Under the pieces are notes generated by a model. It worked only from the letters and a program-made list of their open reading frames with translations. It was not told the DNA's origin and ran no database searches. The translations under genes were made by a program, and so were the position numbers. From the NCBI GenBank assembly GCA_015698045.1, contig BLAL01000208.1, positions 1,054,001-1,118,000 of the forward strand: DNA of 64,000 nucleotides. The letters are read 5' to 3'. Position 1 is the first letter of the stretch; each line of letters opens with the position of its first letter. Source of the DNA: Rhizophagus clarus. Lineage: Eukaryota > Glomeromycota > Glomeromycetes > Glomerales > Glomeraceae. This document shows, piece by piece, positions 54,854-64,000 of the stretch.

Positions 54854-56081
54854 TTCCCACTTGTAGGGTAGGCTTTTTCATTAAGCCATCATTGAATAGT
54901 TTTAGAAGTGCTTCAATACCTTCTATTATTTTTTCGTCACTTAGAGGACGCTCATTCAAAAGTTCTCTATATCGATCAAAAGGTGTTACTGATACTGGGG
55001 AATTATTTCTAGTAACACAAACATTCTTAATTTGGGATAGGAATTTCTTATATTCATCTCCAAAAGTACGATCATTTATTCCATAAGCTTCTCTAAAAAC
55101 ATATCTAGCCCAAATATCTGAATTTTTTGCCTTCGATAAGGCGTCTGGTATTAAATAAAGTTTACGTTCCTTAGGAGAAGGAAAGTTTCGGGCAAATTCC
55201 TTTAACAAATTATTCTTTTTAGCTTCAGCTATTGCCTTCTGCCCATAAGAAGTAAATCGACATCTTAGATCGATCTTAGATGAATCTGTGATGATTCTAG
55301 AATCATTCTTGGATGATCTTAGATCAATCTTAGATGAACACGTGATCATTTTAGAAGCGTTATTCAAGGACGATTCCATAAAAGTTCTAAGACTAGTATC
55401 CCATCGAACTCTGATTGCTAAAGGGTCAGTTTTAGGGCGTCTTAAGTCAAATACTATGAATTCCCTACCTAAGGTTAGTTCATCAATGATTGGGGCAAGA
55501 GAATCAGATTCATTAGTATATTGTCTAATGATACGCTTTGTATCACTTAAACTACTATGCCCACCATGTAGAGAAATATAATTCACATTTTCTCGAATTG
55601 CTTTTGGGATAGCAAAGAATCTTTGGGCTACATAAATAGCCGAAATATTTCTATGTCGTCCATGGGTAAAGTATCCAGTTATTTTTTCTTGGATGTTTTT
55701 AGGGGCATCCATTAAATCCTCAAATATAACTATAGTAGCAATTTTGGGGTCAAAGTCTTCTACATCTGGCATTTGGTGATATGAAATCGCTCTAAAAGTA
55801 ACGTCTTCATTATCATCAAAGAAATCCTTTACTATTTGCCATTTAGGTTTGTCTAAATACCTACAAATAAGAACTATTTCATCACAAAGAATATATCGAT
55901 TTCCATCCTCTTTAGCTTTTGCATCTCTCATTAGTAAATTAAAAAGCATAGTAGTCTTTCCAGAATCTACGCTACCAGCTACAGCAAGACGAAAATTCCA
56001 TACTGGAGCATATTCATTTCCTTGCCTAGTATTACCGGTATACTCATCCAAATTATACACATATAAGTCCATTTTAAGCAA
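54828..56081 (-). CDS. A32/FtsK-HerA-type packaging ATPase
   Basis: 417 residues from ATG at 56081 (MLKMDLYVYNLDEYTG), uninterrupted. Walker A is AGSVDSGKTTML (about residue 33), Walker B TIVIFEDLMD (about 118) and a sensor-type AIYVAQRFFAIPKAIRENVNYI (about 148). This is the pattern of genome-packaging ATPases of Polintons, Polinton-like viruses and large DNA viruses. The C-terminal extension (RNFPSPKERKLYLIPDAL) is longer than the usual 230-300-residue core. It would drive DNA into a capsid, which implies a particle, though no double-jelly-roll capsid gene is visible in the window. Confidence 0.78.
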   Translation of the reverse strand: MLKMDLYVYNLDEYTGNTRQGNEYAPVWNFRLAVAGSVDSGKTTMLFNLLMRDAKAKEDGNRYILCDEIVLICRYLDKPKWQIVKDFFDDNEDVTFRAISYHQMPDVEDFDPKIATIVIFEDLMDAPKNIQEKITGYFTHGRHRNISAIYVAQRFFAIPKAIRENVNYISLHGGHSSLSDTKRIIRQYTNESDSLAPIIDELTLGREFIVFDLRRPKTDPLAIRVRWDTSLRTFMESSLNNASKMITCSSKIDLRSSKNDSRIITDSSKIDLRCRFTSYGQKAIAEAKKNNLLKEFARNFPSPKERKLYLIPDALSKAKNSDIWARYVFREAYGINDRTFGDEYKKFLSQIKNVCVTRNNSPVSVTPFDRYRELLNERPLSDEKIIEGIEALLKLFNDGLMKKPTLQVGINSLFHSF

Positions 56082-56112
56082 TTAGTAGTATATAGTATAT
56101 AGTATATTCAAA

Positions 56113-56763
56113 ATGGCATATGTTCCCACTGATCCTACAGGACCCCCTTCAGCACATTTAGTAGCAATGGATATTAATCAGCTAATTAATGCGCTTAAGA
56201 ATAATGCAGATGCCCTGCTGGTAAATGGTCGAATGACTATTACACCAAATCTTATAAATATTAATCACGAAATTAAGCACATTATTGGATTGATTATAGC
56301 TCATGGTATACAGGTTGAAGAAAGAGCAAGACAAACTAGGGAAGAGCTTGATACTTCGACTGGCTTATTAAAGTATTTGCAAGAAGTGACCAATGCTAGA
56401 GAACGTGAGATTCATGGTATTAGACAACGTCTTATTGCATGTCAAAATGAGAGAAACAGATTGCAAAATGAGAGAAATCATTTAGTAAATGCAAATCGTG
56501 ATCAAGCTAATCAATTACAAGATCAGCAAGTACGGCAAAGAAGAATTAGGGATACTTTGCAACAAAGAAATAATAGATTAATACACCAACTTGCAATAGA
56601 ACGACTTACATCTAGAAACTTGGGACGAATTCGTGATAGAATGCAAGCACAATTGGCTGCTCTTAGAATTCAAGCGCAGTGGTTTCGAATTAGACAAGCA
56701 AATCCCATAGTCAACAATCCTCCTCCAGATAATCCCCCAGTAATATGGCTACCATTGCAATAG
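56113..56763 (+). CDS. long coiled-coil protein upstream of gag-like gene
   Basis: 216 residues, MAYVPTDPTGPPSAHLVAMD... with a continuous heptad region (NERNRLQNERNHLVNANRD ... RIRDRMQAQLAALRIQ) and a Pro/Asn-rich end. Its last 19 bases overlap the start of the gag-like ORF. Its promoter region is shared, divergently, with the ATPase gene (31 bases apart). Possibly a structural or assembly protein. Confidence 0.6.
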   Translation: MAYVPTDPTGPPSAHLVAMDINQLINALKNNADALLVNGRMTITPNLININHEIKHIIGLIIAHGIQVEERARQTREELDTSTGLLKYLQEVTNAREREIHGIRQRLIACQNERNRLQNERNHLVNANRDQANQLQDQQVRQRRIRDTLQQRNNRLIHQLAIERLTSRNLGRIRDRMQAQLAALRIQAQWFRIRQANPIVNNPPPDNPPVIWLPLQ

Positions 56764-58202
56764 GAATGCCAGTTTTTGCTGGAAATGATGATGATGATCT
56801 TAAGAGATTTTTTGAGTTATATAAGGGCTATATTCATAGTATTGGAATTGATCCATCGGCTGATGGTGGTCCTCCAGCAGGTTGGGAGAAAGCTATGGGT
56901 ATACTTCGTGCTTGCTTAACTGGTCCAGCTGCCAGATGGTATGATAGTAATATTTTAGGAAAGAGAGTTAAGCTTAGAAATATTCTTCTTCGTCTTGCAC
57001 ATGGTGATGAGCCAGCATTTAAGGCTTTGGCTAGTAATAATGCTGCTAATTGTCCAGTAAATACATGGGTTAACCCTTCTGGTGCAAGAAATATTATGGC
57101 ACCTGGTGGTGCAGGTGCTAATGTTCTAGTTACTAATGTCTGGCCTGATTATGCCATAGAAGGGAATAGAGATATTTGGCTAAATCGTGCTGGTATGGAA
57201 TTTACTAATGACCCTCTTAATCACAATGTTCTTGGTGGTGGTGGTGGTGGTGCTGAAGCTGGTGTAGCAATTGCTGGTGGAGTAGGTGTCGGTCATGCAT
57301 ATGTAATCCCAGCCCGTCCCTGTCATGTTCTAATTAAAATGCGTAATGAATTTCCTATACAGCAGAATGCCAGACGTCAGTTAAGGTTTGGTAACCTTTT
57401 TCAGGAAAATATGCCTGTTAGAGATTTCTATGATAAAGTTAGAAGAAGTGCTGAACTATTAGGTTATGGTAATGATGTTTTAGTTAATCAGTTTCTAAGA
57501 GGTCTAAATGATGATTGTGCTATTGAGGCTGAAAGAATTGGTGCTGAACGAGATATAGAGGAATTAGTAGGTCTTCTTGAACGAGTTGAAAAAAGAAAGT
57601 CTGAATTATGTCTTGGTAGAGAAAGATGAGAAAATATACAGTATCAGAGGGATAGACAAATTATTCCAGAGCAATTACCACCAGTTAGTCAGGAACCAGT
57701 GATTTTAAAACCTGTACAAAATCATGCAGTTACCCAAGGAGAAATGAGTCGATTATTGCAACAACAGGCTGAAGGTTTTCAATCCTAGATTCGCCAATTA
57801 CAGGAGAGTCTTAAGGCTCGAGATGTAAAGCCAGTTTATAGACCTAAACCTAACCCTAAGCCTCAGTATCAGGATGATTGGGATGATATTCCTGATGAAG
57901 CTTTTAATCCGCCTGATGAAGATGAGGTTGATAATAGGCATTTACAACAGTTGTTTGATGCTGTACCAGGTGGACCTGCTCCTAGAAATACATTAGCACA
58001 AAGATTAGCTGGTAAGATTGCTAAAAGAATCGCAAAAGCTAGAGAAAGACGTGAAGATGCAGAGTTAAATAGGGCAATGCGTGAACTTTTCTTGGATGAT
58101 CATGATGATCCTATGGATACTTCCAATGCTATTCGAGGTGTACCTATAGAACTTGTTCAAGGTGAGAATGGAGAAATTATGCTTGTCCAAAAAAAAAGAT
58201 AG
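56745..58202 (+). pseudogene. Gag-like structural protein, one TGA and one TAG
   Basis: One frame from MATIAIGMPVFAGND to TAG at 58200, interrupted by TGA 57627-57629 and TAG 57786-57788. Typical retrotransposon Gag features are GMPVFAGNDDDDLKRFFELY, CLTGPAARWYDSN and LRFGNLFQENMPVRDFYDKV, with NQFLRGLNDD near the C-terminal lobe. It has a Gly-rich insert (VLGGGGGGAEAG), a Gln-rich linker and a basic domain (KIAKRIAKARERRE). It ends QKK at an A9 run; the protease frame follows in the -1 frame. It would form a capsid-like shell, possibly the particle served by neighbouring genes. Confidence 0.65.
58189..58202 (+). other. candidate -1 frameshift site (A9-G followed by TAG)
   Basis: Nine A residues (58189-58197), then G, and the zero-frame TAG at 58200-58202. 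Slipping one base back continues into the protease frame (KKIVSNKGK). A-rich slippery heptamers at gag/pro junctions are classic in retroelements. An A-run indel from decay is the alternative. Confidence 0.45.
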
Positions 58203-58906
58203 TTTCAAATAAAGGTAAACTACCAGCAACTAAATCATTATCAGCATCTAAATCGACACCTAAATTGGCATCTAATTCGACTAAGATGGTAAAACTTCCT
58301 GCTATTAAGCCACAAATAAACTTTACTAAAACGGAGCTCTTAAATCTTCTAAAACTTGCTGATATCAGAAAGATTATTCAGGAAATCGTCTATAAAATAT
58401 TAGAAAACTATAAAAGCGCTCCTCAAGAACAACCAGAAGTACAAGAGGAATATTCGGACCCAGTAGCTATGGATATTGATGTTGCTCGGTTGGAAAATTC
58501 TAAGGATCTTTTGGCTATAAATGGAAATATAAATGGGATAGATATTCAGTGTTTAGCCGATTCCTGTGCTAATGTCTCTTTTATCCAAGAAGAAGCATGT
58601 CACGAACTAAAACTAAAAGCTGATAAATCTATAAAGCATAGTATTACTGGTGCATCAGGAGATAGTGAGACGCTTGGTATAGTAAAAAATGTATCGATAG
58701 AGCTTTCACCACTACAGAGTGGTAGTTGTATCATTAAAGAAGATCTTGTAGTCCTGAAAGGATATAAGCATAGAGAGATTGGTTTGAGCCGAGCATGCCT
58801 TAGAAGGTATAATTATGATATTCATGAATCTCGAAAGCATATCGCCCTTACCTGCAATAATAAAGACTATTTTGTTCCCATAATTCCAGATGCAAATAGG
58901 ACATAA
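58193..58906 (+). CDS. retropepsin-like protease (pro) frame
   Basis: Continues from the slippery run with a Ser/Thr/Lys/Pro linker (SLSASKSTPKLASN), then QINFTKTELLNLL and an acidic part. The protease domain is DIQCLADSCANVSFI (about 58545), HSITGASGDSETLG and the hydrophobic REIGLSRACLRRY. The motif is D-S-C-A where D-T/S-G-A is usual: the catalytic Asp is kept but the Gly is Cys, so activity is uncertain. It ends TAA at 58904. No reverse transcriptase follows. Confidence 0.6.
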   Translation, partial: KKIVSNKGKLPATKSLSASKSTPKLASNSTKMVKLPAIKPQINFTKTELLNLLKLADIRKIIQEIVYKILENYKSAPQEQPEVQEEYSDPVAMDIDVARLENSKDLLAINGNINGIDIQCLADSCANVSFIQEEACHELKLKADKSIKHSITGASGDSETLGIVKNVSIELSPLQSGSCIIKEDLVVLKGYKHREIGLSRACLRRYNYDIHESRKHIALTCNNKDYFVPIIPDANRT

Positions 58907-59027
58907 AAAAAAAATATAAAATTAGATCCATTCAATGGATTCTAGATAAGATTCATTCGGCATCAAAATCACTTGAATCATCACTTAGTTCTTCATCAGA
59001 ATCGCTTGGTTCATTCGGACCTGATTG

Positions 59028-59558
59028 TCAGTTTGCAGGATCGTCTGGATCTTCATTTCCCCAGTAATCTGAATACCAAACTGGATCTTCTGGTTCACCG
59101 AATGTTGGGATTTCATAAGGATCCAACCCATCAGCTAATATTCTGATATTATAAAATATATGATCCTTTTCTGTATTTTTATATGCAAATCCACCTTGTA
59201 ACATAATTTTTTCTATCTCTATCTGATACGCAAAAGCTACCCTTTTTTTATCGGCCAAATCCATAAATTTTTTATATAGAGAATCTTTAAGAGCTTTATT
59301 CGTACCTAAATATTTTTTAAAAGCATGTTCTAATTCTTCATCACTATTCTTATAATCTTCTATAGCTTTCCAGTAGTCTTCTTCGGCAAGCTGGTTAAGT
59401 TGATACATGATGACACGAGCAATTTCATGTATCTGAAATATATCTGTTCTCTTGAAAGTAGCATTAACATTATGGCCAGTTTCCTTGATTGGAGTATTTA
59501 GCCAGTTTTCTACCCACTCTGGGAATACATCTAAGAATTTAGCAATGTTTGTATACAT
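59028..59558 (-). CDS. hypothetical acidic protein of the virus-like block
   Basis: 176 codons, MYTNIAKFLDVFPEWVENW..., helical (FQIHEIARVIMYQLNQLAEEDYW; KKRVAFAYQIEIEKIM), with an acidic end (GEPEDPVWYSDYWGNEDPDD). A TGA at 59028 is followed in frame by a Ser/Asp/Glu-rich stretch (PSDSDEELSDDSSDFDAE) before another TGA, so the real C-terminus may be longer. Family not recognised. Confidence 0.45.
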   Translation of the reverse strand: MYTNIAKFLDVFPEWVENWLNTPIKETGHNVNATFKRTDIFQIHEIARVIMYQLNQLAEEDYWKAIEDYKNSDEELEHAFKKYLGTNKALKDSLYKKFMDLADKKRVAFAYQIEIEKIMLQGGFAYKNTEKDHIFYNIRILADGLDPYEIPTFGEPEDPVWYSDYWGNEDPDDPAN

Positions 59559-59651
59559 CTTTTAGTATATAATGGATGTGTTCAATTTCGAATATTTATT
59601 ATACCCCTATCTTTAATTACGATTTTTGGGGGTATTTCGAAAAAAAATATC

Positions 59652-59935
59652 CTATTTTGTATCATTATAGATACGTACTAGATTGGGGACGTCTTCTTGT
59701 AATCTATCAGCTGGCTCTCATGTAGATTCATCTTCTGGATAGCGCTCCCATTTGACTAAGTATTGGAGTTGACCCTTTCTAGTACGATGCTTAATAATCC
59801 TTTCAGGTACATATCTTTCTGGCCGTCCTCTTATGACCGAATCAGGTGGGGCTCGCTGGGATTTCACTCGCTGGTATTTTATCTGTCATTGTATGTTAAC
59901 ACTAAGTCTTTCTGTATAATAAAATGGTTAGTTTA
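59652..59935 (-). pseudogene. chromodomain relic (integrase C-terminus-like)
   Basis: Read right to left: GRPERYVPERIIKHR, QLQYLVKWERYPEDEST, then a TGA, then EPADRLQEDVPNLV, ending TAG at 59652. The layout YLVKWxxYP...ST-W-EP is a chromodomain, and the TGA (about 59731) sits exactly where its conserved Trp belongs. A further TGA lies near 59882. Chromodomains end Polinton and chromovirus integrases. No DDE core is visible upstream, so this is a remnant. Confidence 0.6.
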
Positions 59936-60004
59936 AATTGTGAATAAAAAATCTAGAAAAAAAAATAAATAAATAAATATTAGCTGAAATAGCCGAGCTC
60001 ATCT

Positions 60005-63000
60005 TTATAATTCCAAATCTGTCAATATTTCTTGAGGAATATTATTTCCATATTTTTCCAATGCAGATAGATATGCCAGAATTCGACAATCCCCAATTGC
60101 CCATGTCGTTACTCGGTCATTTAATATCCATCTATTGGAGTCAAGTGGGTTGATGCTCCTTTTTGTCTGGCGGATTATATATGGAACGAAACGCTCATAT
60201 CGTAAGAAGTTTATGGTTCGAGGCTTATCCTCCACACTATCTAGAATACAGCACTCATAAATATCAATAGTTAGTTTTTTTTTGACGAGAGATTTCTTGA
60301 GGCCCTTTGCCTTCTGTACATTTTTATACTCATCTTCGGTTTCCAATGCATAAAACTTTGATCAGTTCCCAGCGTATCTTAATGCCTGAGTTTCTGCAAA
60401 CTCATCCTTCCACTTTCTGATTACTTTCTTATTTTTTAGCTCCCGTATTCCGTCAGGAAGAATTACCCATTGATCTGCTGGAAGTTTTTCTAGTAGTGGA
60501 TGCTCTTCAGGATAATCACTAAAATCATAGAGGTCTGCATCCTCAATCATGTCGGCATAGACATCCTCAGTCTCTATTTTGATAATTAGTGAGTCAGTAT
60601 CGGTATAACATAGTTTTGCACGATCTCCATACTTGCGCTTAATATGATTATAGAAATTGTACATGAAATATTTACTAAGATCTAAAATTGATGCCCTGAC
60701 ATAAATTGGCTTATTTAATACAACATTTGTCTGCTTTTGATGTACTGCTATAAGATTGCTTCCATGAAATATCTTATGACCTACTAGTGCCAGTTCTGCT
60801 AACATTTTGCGAAGTCAGTGCTCCTCTCCTATTGGTCGTACTAAATCTACTCGTGAGTGATGTCAGACATCCTCCATAGTTTTTCCAAATACAGCATTGT
60901 TCATTAATTTTCACAAATCTTTTTTGAAAGCATTTTTGGCATCTCGACGTCGTATCGTATTGGCTGTAATATATGGTTCTAGCCATAGAGCCTGATCAAA
61001 TTCTAATACTTGATAAATATGCTCAAGCTCCATTCCTAGTTCGAGACATTGCTGGAGATTTTGGTAGTGGATAATATATCGGTCTTTAGTCTCTAATGTT
61101 GCTACCAATTTTTCTGTCTCAGCGAATTTTTCACCACTCAGTTTATCAATTAGGTCGTTATTTTGGTATGGATTAAGCTCATTGCGCTTAACTGTCCTAC
61201 GTTCTGGGTAAAGCGGATAGTCAGTATGTGTTGGATGAAGGTGTTCCAGATATTTTAATTTTACTTCCCAAGCACTACCTCATTTAGTAGTTGGAGAAAT
61301 AGACCGAATATCAGGCAGTTTGTCTAGGTCAAGCCACTGGAATCCTCCTGTTGGTAAATATTGTGACATAGCCCATCTGTATAAATTATTGGCATCTAAA
61401 TATAGGAGCCATTTATTTGCCTTATGTTTATTATAGCCTTTTATTCTGGGAAAATTTGCTTTTGCTAAATGTCGTGGAGCCATAGAATTTCCACCTCGCA
61501 TCCAGCATTAGACGAATTCGTGCATATCTTCTTGACCTTTATGAAATAATTCGAGCTTGACCTTAGTCATCTTTTTTGCCATGTCAAATGCGAATGATGG
61601 CAATGTAATATAGTTCAAAGGATCTAATCCAGATACTTCCTTCATTGTCATTCGGAATCGCTGAATTGAGTTCGCTAATATTAAAATATCGGTTCTTAGG
61701 TATAAATCATGATAATCTCCGAATGTTTTACACTCTGCTTTCTCCCATACATTTTGCGCATGATCATATTGCTTTTGACTGATGGTATAAATTTTTTCGT
61801 GCTCACAATCGTCAGCCTCCTTTAAATCATCCTCCTTACATTTCCCATTACACTTTTTGCCCTTTATTTCATGTTTGCACTTTTTACAGCCATTTTCACA
61901 ATAATTTAGCCCACTTAGTACTGTGTTAAATTCTTTTCTTGATGGGAGCTCTGTTCTAGAGAAGCGATCAGGATCATTCAATTCGTATGAGTACTCACTT
62001 TTTTGTGTAAGTAACGGAAGTAAATGTTGTGGAATACTTTGTGCCATAATTGGAAAGCATTTGGCTAGTTGCTCTAGCGTCCTTTCTTGTCCACGTAAGT
62101 TATTTGCTACTTTTTCTAACAATGGGAACTGGAATTGACAGGAGTCTATGAATTTTATCTGACCAATTATTATCGCCTTATAATTCTCCATATTATCTGC
62201 AATTATTTCGATTTTGTCTTCACTGACTAAGCCCAATTCCCGTATTTCATGATGAAAGTCATAATGTTTCCCACCATGATATATCAATGGGATCTTAATC
62301 TTGTCTGGCTTTATTCAGAGTAGGAGATTACATCTACGATGCGCTAGACCACGATACTTTCTGGTAAAATGGTCATGATCTCTAACCCTGTTATCATTTA
62401 TATCAGCTCGAAGACTCATTTTACATAAACAGCATTTGGTTGCTTTTTTGAACGTATTTTCCTCTCCTATAGACAAACCTTCTGTACGATATATAGCCTC
62501 TGATAGGTTTTCTTCTGTAACTTCACACTTAATTTTAACACAACCATGATGAGCACCGCCTATGAATTTTCTGGTTGAGTTGAAATATTTCACTTTATTA
62601 TATCTGGTCTCCTGTAGCTTTCCTTCACATATATAACATTTTATGGTAGACTTATGTGTTCATCAATCTCGCTCTGTCATTATTATTTTTTCTGGATTGC
62701 GCAACTTTGGCTTAATAATTTCCTTCAAGTCTTGTTGCATACTTTCCCATGATTCTGCAATTGAGTTTGGAGTTCGTCTTGCAATTTCTTTTACTAGCTT
62801 CCCATCCGTTTGCATTAGAACATAACCATAATTATTAGGCTTCTGCTTTTGCAGTTTAATGGTCTTTTCTTTAATATCGTTTTTCTCTACTGGGTCACTA
62901 TCCGCTTCTAGATCCTTAACGAAATAAAATGGAACATTTTCCATGGCTCCATAGTTTTTGAATTTCATGATATGCATCCCCTTTTCAGGGAAAATTTCTC

Positions 63001-64000
63001 TTTGCCCAGCATTAGGATTATTTCGTCCATGGCAGTTGTGCTTTATATGCTCTTGAAGCAGATCCAATCTTGAGAATGGGGCAATCATGCAGTGACGGCA
63101 AAAATATTTTCGCCCATGATACTTATTCCAACTTCTCATAATTTGATACCACCCACTTTCTCCATTGATAAGACAATAATGCGTGTTTAGTCCTTCTGGT
63201 ATGTCATTGATATTACGGCGATCTCTCAAGTCTTCCTCCCCTTCAGTAAATAATATTAAATCTACTAGATGTTCTCTTTGATAATTATATTCTGATATAT
63301 GGAGTGGGTCCAACTTTCTAGTTGCCTGCTCTTTATCATTTTTTGAGGGTGCAGGATAAAATACATTTACTGAAAATGAGAGGTTATTTTCTTCGAATAT
63401 GTCTATATCTCGTAGTGTGACTGGAAAATTTATACCAGAGAAGTCTAGTATATTATCAAAGCGCCGTAATCTACTAATATCATGAAGATTCCTTGCTCTG
63501 CGCCCCTCTTTTCGAACTTCTTCACTAGCTAGATAAGCCTTTAAACACGCTTCAAAACATCTTTCATCTGTATTTTGCGGATTGATTATTCCTAACTGTG
63601 GTTTTGACCAAATCTTTGGTAAAGCAAAATGCGATCTACCTCGGAGTGGTTGATAAGCACTTATCTCGAGAAATATTTTTATTTCATATTTATATATCCA
63701 ACCCGAATGCTGATTACGTTCCATTTCATCGATTTTATCTAAAATTTCATTATATTGACGTGAAACTGTTTGGTCTATTCGATCCTGGTGAATAATATTT
63801 AAAATTTCACTTGGAAATGCTATGTCTTGATCTATTCGGTGACCAAAACATCCCCCTTGTACAAACTGATACATATGAGCAATAAGAACTATCTTAATTT
63901 TTATTCCCCCTAAGCGTGCTAACTCTCTTCTGTAAACATCACTGATTTGGTCTTCGATATCCTCAAACATGGCTAAGAGATCTTCTCGATATTGATAAGT
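60005..64000 (-). pseudogene. Polinton/Maverick-type protein-primed DNA polymerase B, eight TGA and one TAA
   Basis: One frame from at least 63970 (open to the window edge) to TAA at 60005, about 1320 codons. It is interrupted by TGA at 62660-62665 (two adjacent), 62315, 61280, 60911, 60863, 60815 and 60362, and TAA at 61508. In order: an N-terminal region (DERCFEACLKAYLA), a C2H2-like finger (YFCRHCMIAPFSRLDLLQEH), exonuclease motif VKDLEADS, an endonuclease-VII-like CCLCKMS...VRDHDHFTRKYRG, YGDYHDLYLRTDILIL-type sequence, motif A YLDANNLYRWAMS, motif B KLMNNAVFGKTMED and motif C CYTDTDSLI. This layout is typical of Polintons. The family's catalytic residues are kept. The 5' end lies outside the window. 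Confidence 0.85.

Noticed and set aside
56113..58906. A complete Ty3-type LTR retrotransposon
   Set aside because: No reverse transcriptase, RNase H, integrase core or LTRs are visible around the Gag/protease frames.
41969..64000. The block as a piece of mitochondrial genome, because of TGA codons
   Set aside because: No mitochondrial respiratory, rRNA or tRNA genes are present, TGG is also used widely, and the genes are viral or retroelement types. A plasmid or virus with an altered code is kept only as a hypothesis.
41969..64000. Repeat-induced point mutation as the sole cause of the stops
   Set aside because: C-to-T decay with CpA preference should yield many TAA and TAG from CAA and CAG and from TGG; the observed breaks are nearly all TGA.

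Overview
This is a very AT-rich, repeat-dense eukaryotic nuclear window. It has short GT..AG introns, nested DNA transposons, a poly(A)-tailed LINE with a target-site duplication, and a SAM/P-loop ATPase gene of a kind I associate with arbuscular mycorrhizal fungi. My best guess is Glomeromycotina (Rhizophagus-like); this is an inference from gene families, not a sequence match. There are no rRNA genes, intact tRNA genes or CRISPR arrays. Almost every gene here belongs to a mobile or virus-like element, and many are broken.

Layout. 0.3-5.2 kb: an inverted-repeat element carrying a spliced Myb/SANT-like gene and a tandem array of exon-like units, followed by a 156-bp MITE. 5.3-10.9 kb: gene-poor repeats, including a hAT-type non-autonomous element with a perfect 8-bp target-site duplication. 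10.9-20.1 kb: a CACTA (EnSpm/CMC, tnp2 type) element with two divergent genes around a repeat-rich promoter. One intron of the minus-strand gene holds a MITE, which itself holds a purine-rich element with a 9-bp duplication. 20.1-30.2 kb: a second tnp2-like transposase gene split by a full-length 8.3-kb LINE. 31-36.7 kb: a second Myb/SANT-like pseudogene, minisatellites, an unrecognised pseudogene and a spliced SAM-ATPase-nuclease-like gene. 38-40.7 kb: an OTU-like relic, a tRNA-Arg-like SINE head and a truncated BED/hAT transposase.

41.9-64.0 kb is the most unusual part: a compact, virus-like gene block. It holds two short B-family DNA polymerases without a visible exonuclease domain. One is fused to an F-box/LRR tail, the other to an OTU-like Cys/His domain. 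It also holds a DUF5906/SF3-like helicase, a protein with 2-cysteine-adaptor repeats, zinc-ribbon proteins, an A32/FtsK-type packaging ATPase, a coiled-coil/Gag/retropepsin cassette with a possible -1 frameshift site, a second retropepsin, a chromodomain (integrase-tail-like) relic, and a long Polinton/Maverick-type DNA polymerase running off the right edge. An apparently intact Tc1 element (45.2-46.5 kb) sits inside this block.

How it fits together. The helicase and polymerase would replicate, the ATPase would package, and the Gag/protease cassette would form and mature particles. This reading is inferred from gene families. Breaks in the block are overwhelmingly in-frame TGA codons, whereas breaks in the neighbouring ordinary transposons mix TAA, TAG and TGA. 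This could reflect UGA recoding, or CGA-to-TGA (CpG) and TGG-to-TGA decay; the sequence alone does not settle which.
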